DNA of 7,130 nt from the NCBI GenBank assembly GCA_018827585.1, contig JAHJXP010000102.1, positions 1-7,130 of the forward strand, read 5' to 3'. Below are positions 1-4,315 of this stretch, one piece after another. The number at the start of each line of letters is the position of its first letter. Position 1 is the stretch's first letter. The translations under genes were made by a program, and so were the position numbers. The DNA comes from Pseudomonadota bacterium. Lineage in GTDB: Bacteria > Desulfobacterota > Syntrophia > Syntrophales > UBA5619. The notes under the pieces are model-generated. The model worked only from the letters and a program-made list of their open reading frames with translations, had not been told where the DNA came from and made no database searches.

Positions 1-407
1 GGCAACAATAAATGGATTCTCGACCCGGATCATTATCTGGAACTGATTCAGCAGCGCCCGATGGCTTTCAACAGCGCAAGACCCATTCGGCAATGGCGAA
101 AGAGCTGGTCTCAGGCCCTGCACACGCTGCTGGAGAGATTTTGCCGCGCACAGGGGGAGACAAAAGGCATCAAGGATTTCATTGCCGTTTGATGTTCTAC
201 AGGGATTATGCGGCCGGCGAGATTGAAGCCGCCGCTGAGCTGGTCATAGAGAATAACATCAGCGCCAGCGATGGGGTGCGTCACCTTCTTGCTTACGCCG
301 GCGGCGCCGACGTGACCATCGCCCCCTTTTCAGGCTATCATTTGTCCGGAAGTCGGGATATAACGCGTTTCAGCGCGGAGCGCATGATCCCGGCGATCAG
401 TTCTTGA
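1..407 (+). pseudogene. istA: IS21-family transposase IstA, frameshifted C-terminal remnant
   Basis: This is the C-terminal part of an IS21-type transposase, broken by a frameshift and cut by the left window edge. Frame 1 (from base 1) reads DPDHYLELIQQRP, then ARPIRQWRKSW and GIKDFIAV, before TGA at 190-192. The same protein resumes in frame 3 from about base 189 as LMFYRDYAAGEIEAAAEL and SASDGVRHLLAY. One missing T in the TTT run at 188-190 would restore GTT-TTG-ATG and a continuous protein. The order 'HY..L..RP', 'R.W', 'G..(D/E)F..VL' and 'DGV.HLL' is what I know from IstA C-termini. Similarity fades between about 300 and 375; the frame-3 reading stops at 405-407, inside the antisense 3' end of the ligase gene. 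No istB (the ATPase helper that normally follows) is present, so the element is also truncated on its right side. It is almost certainly inactive. No terminal inverted repeat could be identified. Confidence 0.8.
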
Positions 408-1336
408 TAGGGCATTCCCGCCAGCCCGCAGAGGATCGGGAGGTCCGAGTGTTCGGGACGGAGCCCCGCCAGGGGATTCACCTCCATGAACTGCGGCGTC
501 CCGTTTGCGTCGGCCCGCAGGTCGATCCTCCCCCCGTCGCGGCAGCCGAGGCCCCGCCAGGCGGCGAGCGCCGTTTCTTGCGCCAGCCGCGCCGTCTTGT
601 CCGTGGCGAGGCGGTATTCGATCCGCCCGTGCCAGTTCTCCTTGTTGGCGTAGGAGTAGACTCCCCGCTCGGCCTCCTGTGTGAGACGGACCTCGATCAC
701 CCCCGGGGAAAAGGCCTCCGTGCCGGTCCCGATGATCCCGACGGTGAATTCCCGGCCGGGCAAAAATTCCTCGATGAGAACCGGCTGGCGGAAAGTCGCG
801 AGCAGCGAAAGGCAGATGCGCTCCAGTTCCGCCGTATCCGCGATCTTCGAGGCGGCGGTTACCCCTTTGCCGGTCCCTTCCGCGACCGGTTTGGCAAAAA
901 GCGGGAAGGAAAGCCCGACGCGCGCGATCTCCTCCGGCGATTCGACGACGACGAAATCCGGCGTCGGGATCCCGAGGTCGCGGATCACGCGCTTGGTCAT
1001 CCCCTTATGGAGGGCCAGCGCCAGGACGAGCGGGTCGGAAAAGGCATAAGGGATATCGTAGGCGTCCAGGAGAGCCGGAACCTGCGCCTCGCGGCCGAAG
1101 CCCCTGAGCCCCTCGGCGATATTGAAGACGAGGTCCCACCTCTCGCCTGCGACCAGCCGCTTCGCCAGCGCCAGGATGTGGCCGATCCGGTCGGTCTCGT
1201 ACCCGAGTTCCCGCAGCGCCTCTTCGATCGCCTCGATCGTTCGCGGGTGGTCGAACTCCGCCGTCTCTACCTCGCCGTACCCCTCGGCGAGGTAGTCATC
1301 CCTTAGGTCGTATGTGATGCCGATCTTCACGTTCAT
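338..1336 (-). CDS. D-alanine-D-alanine ligase-like ATP-grasp protein
   Basis: This 332-aa ATP-grasp enzyme belongs to the D-Ala-D-Ala ligase family, which activates a carboxylate as acyl phosphate and joins it to an amine, usually making a dipeptide in the cytoplasm. Visible motifs in order: N-terminal beta strand KIGITYD (4-10); FNIAEG (71-76) in place of the usual FN..HG; KGMTKRVIRDLGIPTP (111-126); FAKP (147-150) and the Gly-rich EGTGKGV (153-159) for ATP; IEEFLPGREFTVGIIG (188-203); metal ligands D272, E285 and N287 (in EVNPLAG); and a terminal HSDLP segment (296-300). The active-site framework looks complete. The FNIAEG and HSDLP variants mark it as a divergent subfamily, so a true cell-wall Ddl role is less likely than a dipeptide or beta-amino-acid ligase. 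It lies downstream of the kamA-like gene on the same strand. The ATG has a weak Shine-Dalgarno; a GTG two codons later has GGGA six bases upstream and is a possible start. The last residues may come from the neighbouring IS remnant. Confidence 0.9.
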   Translation of the reverse strand: MNVKIGITYDLRDDYLAEGYGEVETAEFDHPRTIEAIEEALRELGYETDRIGHILALAKRLVAGERWDLVFNIAEGLRGFGREAQVPALLDAYDIPYAFSDPLVLALALHKGMTKRVIRDLGIPTPDFVVVESPEEIARVGLSFPLFAKPVAEGTGKGVTAASKIADTAELERICLSLLATFRQPVLIEEFLPGREFTVGIIGTGTEAFSPGVIEVRLTQEAERGVYSYANKENWHGRIEYRLATDKTARLAQETALAAWRGLGCRDGGRIDLRADANGTPQFMEVNPLAGLRPEHSDLPILCGLAGMPYQELIAGIMRSALKRVISRLPDK

Positions 1337-1350
1337 TCCCGATATTTTGT

Positions 1351-1418
1351 ATGAAAATCACCCCCTCCCTGTATCCCTCCCCCTCGCCGGGGGAGGGAGG
1401 GGTGGGGGTGATTTTCAT
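1351..1418. repeat. REP-like G/C-rich palindrome between kamA-like gene and ligase
   Basis: This is a long inverted repeat. The outer arms 1351-1365 and 1404-1418 are perfect 15-bp complements (ATGAAAATCACCCCC). Inside, 1374-1383 pairs perfectly with 1389-1398 around a 5-base loop (1384-1388). The arms are C-rich on one side and G-rich on the other (CCCTCCCCC / GGGGGAGGG). It occupies most of the 112-bp spacer between the two genes. In RNA it would fold into a very stable hairpin, which could protect or attenuate the kamA-ligase message. No T-run follows the stem on the minus strand, so it is not a standard intrinsic terminator. Palindromes of this sequence style are, to my knowledge, often dispersed repeats in bacterial genomes; copy number cannot be judged from one window. 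Confidence 0.85.
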
Positions 1419-1448
1419 CCTTCGTTGTGCCCACCCCGGGCATGGGGG

Positions 1449-2756
1449 TTAGTGGATGACGCCGTCCGCGGGCGGGGAATCCGGGTAGCGGAATAGTTTC
1501 CCCTCGTAGTTGCGCAGGAGCAGATCGCCGTTCTCCTGTCCCACCAAGGACTCGGGCAGGAGCGGGATCTTGCCGCCGCCGCCGGGGGCGTCGATCACAT
1601 AGGTGGGCACCGCGTAGCCGGTGGTGAATCCCCTGAGTCCCCGGATCACCTCCAGCCCCTTCGCGACCGGGGTCCGGAAGTGGGAGGAGCCGGGGATCGG
1701 GTCGCACTGGTAGAGATAGTAGGGCTTGACCCGGATCTTCAGCAGGCCGTGGACGAGGCGTTTCATCGTCTCCACGTCGTCGTTGATTCCGGCCAGGAGC
1801 ACCGTCTGGCTGCCGAGAGGGATTCCCGCGTCGGCCAGCCTCACGCAGGCCCGGGCCGCCTCCGGGGTCAGCTCGTCGGGATGGGCCGCATGGATGCTGA
1901 TCCACAGGGGATGGTAGCGTTTGAACATCCGGACCAGGGCGGGGGTGATCCGCTGCGGGAGGACGACCGGCGCTTTGGTGCCGATCCGGATGAGCTCCAC
2001 ATGGGGGATCCGCCGCAGGCGTGCGAGCAGCCATTCGAGCCTGTCGTCGGAAAGGGTCAGGGGGTCGCCGCCGGAAAGGAGGACGTCTCTGATCTCCGGG
2101 TGCGACGCGATGTACGCGAGGCCGTTTTCCCACTGCGCGGCGCTCTGGCAATGGTTGCCGTGGTGGCCGACCATCCTTGAGCGGGTGCAGTACCGGCAGT
2201 AGGTCGAGCAGATGCCCGTCACCAAAAACAGGACGCGGTCCGGGTAGCGATGGACGATCCCGGGGACCGGGCTGTCTTCATCCTCGTGAAGCGGGTCGTC
2301 CGCCTCGCCGCCGCCGCGGAAATGCTCGTGCACGGTCGGGACGACCGTCCGGCGCAGGGCATGGCGCGGGTCCCACGGATCGAGCAGGCTCATGTAGTAG
2401 GGGGTGATCGCCAGCGGCAGGGCGGCGGCCGATCCGCTCAGCGCGTGGCGCTCATCCTCCGACAGGCGGATCATCCTGCCTAAGGTCACCAGATCGCAGA
2501 TGCGGTTGCGGAGCTGCCAGCGCCAGTCGTTCCATTCCTTGAGGGTGGTGCGCGGGAAAAAACGCTTCCGGAAGGCCATCACCCGGCTGTTGCGGGGAAC
2601 GGCAAACCCGGGGACCGGCTTTACCGGGACCGGGGCGGGAGTTTGAAGGGTGTTCAGGGGTGTGTCAAAATCATTATTGTACTGTTTCGGACCGACAGAG
2701 CCGGTCAAACGACCTGGAGGTTCCGCCTCCTCGACGAAAAGCGTCTCGCTATCCAT
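1449..2756 (-). CDS. KamA-family radical SAM aminomutase (lysine 2,3-aminomutase-like)
   Basis: This 435-aa radical SAM, PLP-dependent enzyme is of the lysine 2,3-aminomutase type, which moves the alpha-amino group of L-lysine to carbon 3, giving beta-lysine. The [4Fe-4S]/SAM motif CSTYCRYC has C183, C187 and C190. The PLP lysine is K396 in DAPGGGGK. The aspartates that bind the lysine side-chain amine in the clostridial enzyme correspond to D352 (YQCD) and D389 (VIDAPGG). Both are kept, whereas the related glutamate 2,3-aminomutase replaces them, so lysine or another basic substrate is favoured. The LSGGDPL segment (227-233), HFRTPVAKG (359-367) and LRGFTTGYAVPT (374-385) also match the family. 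Residues 75-86 (EWNDWRWQLRNR) match the usual N-terminal region. The first 50 or so residues are a Pro-rich, probably disordered extension. The start is supported by AAGGAGG eight bases upstream. No ablB-type acetyltransferase is visible; the partner here is the ATP-grasp ligase. Exact substrate is inferred. Confidence 0.93.
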   Translation of the reverse strand: MDSETLFVEEAEPPGRLTGSVGPKQYNNDFDTPLNTLQTPAPVPVKPVPGFAVPRNSRVMAFRKRFFPRTTLKEWNDWRWQLRNRICDLVTLGRMIRLSEDERHALSGSAAALPLAITPYYMSLLDPWDPRHALRRTVVPTVHEHFRGGGEADDPLHEDEDSPVPGIVHRYPDRVLFLVTGICSTYCRYCTRSRMVGHHGNHCQSAAQWENGLAYIASHPEIRDVLLSGGDPLTLSDDRLEWLLARLRRIPHVELIRIGTKAPVVLPQRITPALVRMFKRYHPLWISIHAAHPDELTPEAARACVRLADAGIPLGSQTVLLAGINDDVETMKRLVHGLLKIRVKPYYLYQCDPIPGSSHFRTPVAKGLEVIRGLRGFTTGYAVPTYVIDAPGGGGKIPLLPESLVGQENGDLLLRNYEGKLFRYPDSPPADGVIH

Positions 2757-2764
2757 TATTCGTG

Positions 2765-2771
2765 CCTCCTT
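2765..2771 (-). promoter_or_regulatory. Ribosome binding site of the kamA-like gene
   Basis: On the minus strand this reads AAGGAGG, a near-perfect Shine-Dalgarno, eight bases before the ATG at 2756-2754. It fixes the start of the aminomutase and keeps the Pro-rich N-terminal extension as part of the protein. I found no convincing -35/-10 pair just upstream. Confidence 0.85.
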
Positions 2772-2820
2772 AAAAGACTGTTTTTAGAGTTCAAAAGGGG
2801 GATCAGCCCTCCATTGTGAA

Positions 2821-2887
2821 AAAATCATCAACCCCGCGGGCTGCGTCCGTACGCGAAGCCCGCTGTCCCTTCGGTCCGGTTGATTTT
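2821..2887. repeat. Imperfect inverted repeat, possible terminator or attenuator upstream of kamA-like gene
   Basis: The inner stem 2836-2842 (GCGGGCT) pairs with 2857-2863 (AGCCCGC), with a further GCGT/ACGC pairing (2843-2846 with 2851-2854) and a CCGT loop. Around it, left arm 2821-2833 (AAAATCATCAACC) pairs with right arm 2878-2887 (GGTTGATTTT) except for a 3-base bulge. On the minus strand the structure ends in a run of six T (2824-2819). It lies downstream of the 82-aa gene and upstream of the kamA-like gene, so it could end transcription of the former, act as leader structure of the latter, or be a small palindromic repeat. The T-run follows the outer arm and not the inner stem, so terminator function is uncertain. 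Confidence 0.55.
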
Positions 2888-2933
2888 CGCCGTCGCTTTA
2901 CTCCTGTTGAGCAGAATAGTCAATGCCAAATCC

Positions 2934-3182
2934 TTACTTGACGATATAGCTCCTGACGGTGACGGTCTCCCTGCCGTTCTCGTCCTTTGCCAGGGGGCCG
3001 GTCACTTCCACCTGGCGATGGAGCAGGTTCAGGAGTTCCTTTCCCTTCCTGTTGCTGCCGATGCGATATTCTTTTTCGTCCGCCGTGGCCAGCGCCGCTG
3101 CGATCAGTTCGTGGCGCTCGTTCCAGTCAGCCGGGATGATGATCCCGGTCAGGGTGGCCGGCTTTGCCTTTTTAGGAGCCAT
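2934..3182 (-). CDS. Small conserved-looking protein of unknown function (82 aa)
   Basis: I do not recognise this 82-aa protein. The N-terminus is basic (MAPKKAKPA). There follow a hydrophobic strand LTGIII (11-16), a helical stretch (about 20-33), KEYRIG (37-42), GKELLNLL (47-54), then VEVTGPLAKDENGRETVTV (58-76) and a YIVK end. The alternation of short beta segments with 'V.VTG....(D/E)..G...(I/V).V' resembles small OB-like beta-barrel proteins, but this is only an impression. There is no signal peptide, membrane segment or cysteine, so it is probably cytoplasmic. GGAGG (3193-3197) lies ten bases before the ATG, and the composition matches the GC-rich genes around it, which supports a real gene. 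It is on the same strand as the kamA-like gene, about 177 bp upstream, with an inverted repeat between them, so it is probably a separate unit. Confidence 0.72.
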   Translation of the reverse strand: MAPKKAKPATLTGIIIPADWNERHELIAAALATADEKEYRIGSNRKGKELLNLLHRQVEVTGPLAKDENGRETVTVRSYIVK

Positions 3183-3609
3183 CTAACTTCTTCCTCCACC
3201 CCTTTACTAAGAAAGATCCGTGCCGTAATTACAACAAGCAGATATTATTGATGAATAACCACATGAGGTCGCCCCTGACAGGAACCGCCAGTTCTCATTC
3301 ATAAACGTAATATGGCCCGTTTCAGGAAAATAACGGTATGTATCAGTGTCAATATATTGAAATAATAGATGGATTATACAATCGGAACCGCAGATGCCGA
3401 TAAAGGGAAGGCAGGAACCAATAGTTCCGAAACGGGGAAAATTGAGCACGACCTTGATTCCGTCTTTCTCAGTAACGGCATGGCGCTCGCGAGACGCTCC
3501 GAAGCGCATGGTTGATGGGCTTTCGGTTGGCGCTCAAGTTGAGCGTTGACACTGAAATCACCTGCGCGCCGGGGCCGATATCATCATCCTGAAGGCAACA
3601 AGCCCTATT
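3183..3609. other. Gene-poor, locally AT-rich intergenic stretch
   Basis: I see no convincing gene in these 427 bases. A 100-codon minus-strand reading frame (3207-3509) exists, but it has no Shine-Dalgarno, many Cys and Ile codons, and no family resemblance. The part from about 3205 to 3400 is clearly richer in A and T than the genes on either side. It contains a TATAAT on the minus strand (3373-3378) and a TTGACA on the minus strand (3352-3347), but neither has a properly spaced partner, so no promoter is called. A perfect palindrome lies at 3531-3545. The promoter of the 82-aa gene must lie here or be absent. Confidence 0.6.
3531..3545. repeat. 15-bp perfect palindrome, possible operator-like site
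   Basis: CGCTCAA-G-TTGAGCG is a perfect inverted repeat with 7-bp arms and a one-base centre, about 65 bp past the stop codon of the exonuclease gene. No T-run follows on either strand, so it is not an intrinsic terminator. It might be a protein-binding site, a weak RNA hairpin, or chance. Confidence 0.4.
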
Positions 3610-4239
3610 TCAGGCGGACTCTGTCACGGACGAGTGGAAAAGATTACGGCGGTAGAACGCCAGTTCGGCGATGGACGCCTGAAGATCGTAATAGGCGTCA
3701 TGGCGCTTGCCCGCAACGGGCAGTACGGCCTCCGGGAAATAGCGGCGGATCATCTCCGGATTTTCCTTGTCGAATTCTGCGGCGGGGCGGATTTGCTTCC
3801 ATTCGAGCTTGAAGGCCGTTACATCAAGATGTCGGTAGTGCAAACGGTTCAGGAACCGGGGCAGGAAACGCCGGACAAGCCACCAGTCTTCATGGATGCT
3901 GTTTCCGGCCAGCACAGGGCGTTGATCCTCCCGCTTGGCAGGAGGACCGGCGGCGGTGTCCACATAGGCGGCGAGGCTTGTGTCCGCCGCGAGAAGATCC
4001 ACCGCCTCCGGCGACCGGCAGGCCTGCACCAATTCAGGGAGATTCTCTTCCACCCACGGACTGAGCGTTTCCCCTTCCCGGAGCCGGATCGGGAGCCGCA
4101 CATCGCGCTCTGGCGGCAGCACGCGCTGCAATGAGGCGTCGGTGATCAGGGCTGCAACCTGCAGCAGTCCCGCTTTATCGAGTTCAAGAGTGGAGTACTC
4201 CGTGTCGAACCAGACATATAAAGGGGTCTTTCCTGGCAT
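3610..4239 (-). CDS. Oligoribonuclease-like DEDDh 3'-5' exonuclease
   Basis: This 209-aa protein of the DnaQ-like DEDDh exonuclease superfamily most resembles oligoribonuclease, which degrades 2-5-nt RNA fragments to mononucleotides in the cytoplasm using two metal ions. From the chosen start, motif I is WFDTE (D12, E14), motif II is LAGNSIHED (D118) and motif III is HDAYYD (H180, D185), with the H-to-D spacing of the DEDDh class. LHYRHLDVTAFK and the final SIAELAFYR match oligoribonuclease closely. The acidic residue of motif II lies in HED where Orn usually has G-D. About 20 extra residues sit before motif III. The start at 4239 is chosen because GAGG lies six bases upstream. The frame is open to an ATG at 4293 (18 more residues), without a Shine-Dalgarno. 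It follows the PBP gene by about 76 bp with no terminator visible, so it may be cotranscribed. Deltaproteobacteria often use other nanoRNases, so activity on short RNA is likely but not certain. Confidence 0.88.
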   Translation of the reverse strand: MPGKTPLYVWFDTEYSTLELDKAGLLQVAALITDASLQRVLPPERDVRLPIRLREGETLSPWVEENLPELVQACRSPEAVDLLAADTSLAAYVDTAAGPPAKREDQRPVLAGNSIHEDWWLVRRFLPRFLNRLHYRHLDVTAFKLEWKQIRPAAEFDKENPEMIRRYFPEAVLPVAGKRHDAYYDLQASIAELAFYRRNLFHSSVTESA

Positions 4240-4315
4240 GGCTTTCCTCATTTCGGTGTTCTGTTTCCAGGCGGGATGGGCCCCGGTCTTCATGAAGGAT
4301 CGAAGGCCGTCTTCC

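Noticed and set aside
404..1306. 300-codon plus-strand open frame across the ligase gene
   Set aside because: Antisense to a protein with all ATP-grasp motifs; Arg/Pro/Asp-rich low-information translation and no ribosome binding site.
1333..2151. 272-codon minus-strand open frame in another frame of the kamA-like gene
   Set aside because: Arg/Pro-rich shadow frame; the true frame contains the radical SAM and PLP motifs. Its end reads through the palindrome only by chance.
3347..3378. TTGACA and TATAAT hexamers on the minus strand as a promoter
   Set aside because: The TATAAT lies upstream of the TTGACA on that strand and neither has a partner at 16-18 bases, so they do not form a promoter.
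3207..3509. 100-codon minus-strand open frame in the AT-rich stretch
   Set aside because: No Shine-Dalgarno, unusual amino-acid mix with many Cys, and no family resemblance; it runs almost to the ribosome binding site of the 82-aa gene.
4240..4293. Upstream ATG start of the exonuclease adding 18 residues
   Set aside because: No Shine-Dalgarno before it, while the ATG at 4239 has GAGG at good spacing and puts motif I near the N-terminus as in oligoribonucleases.
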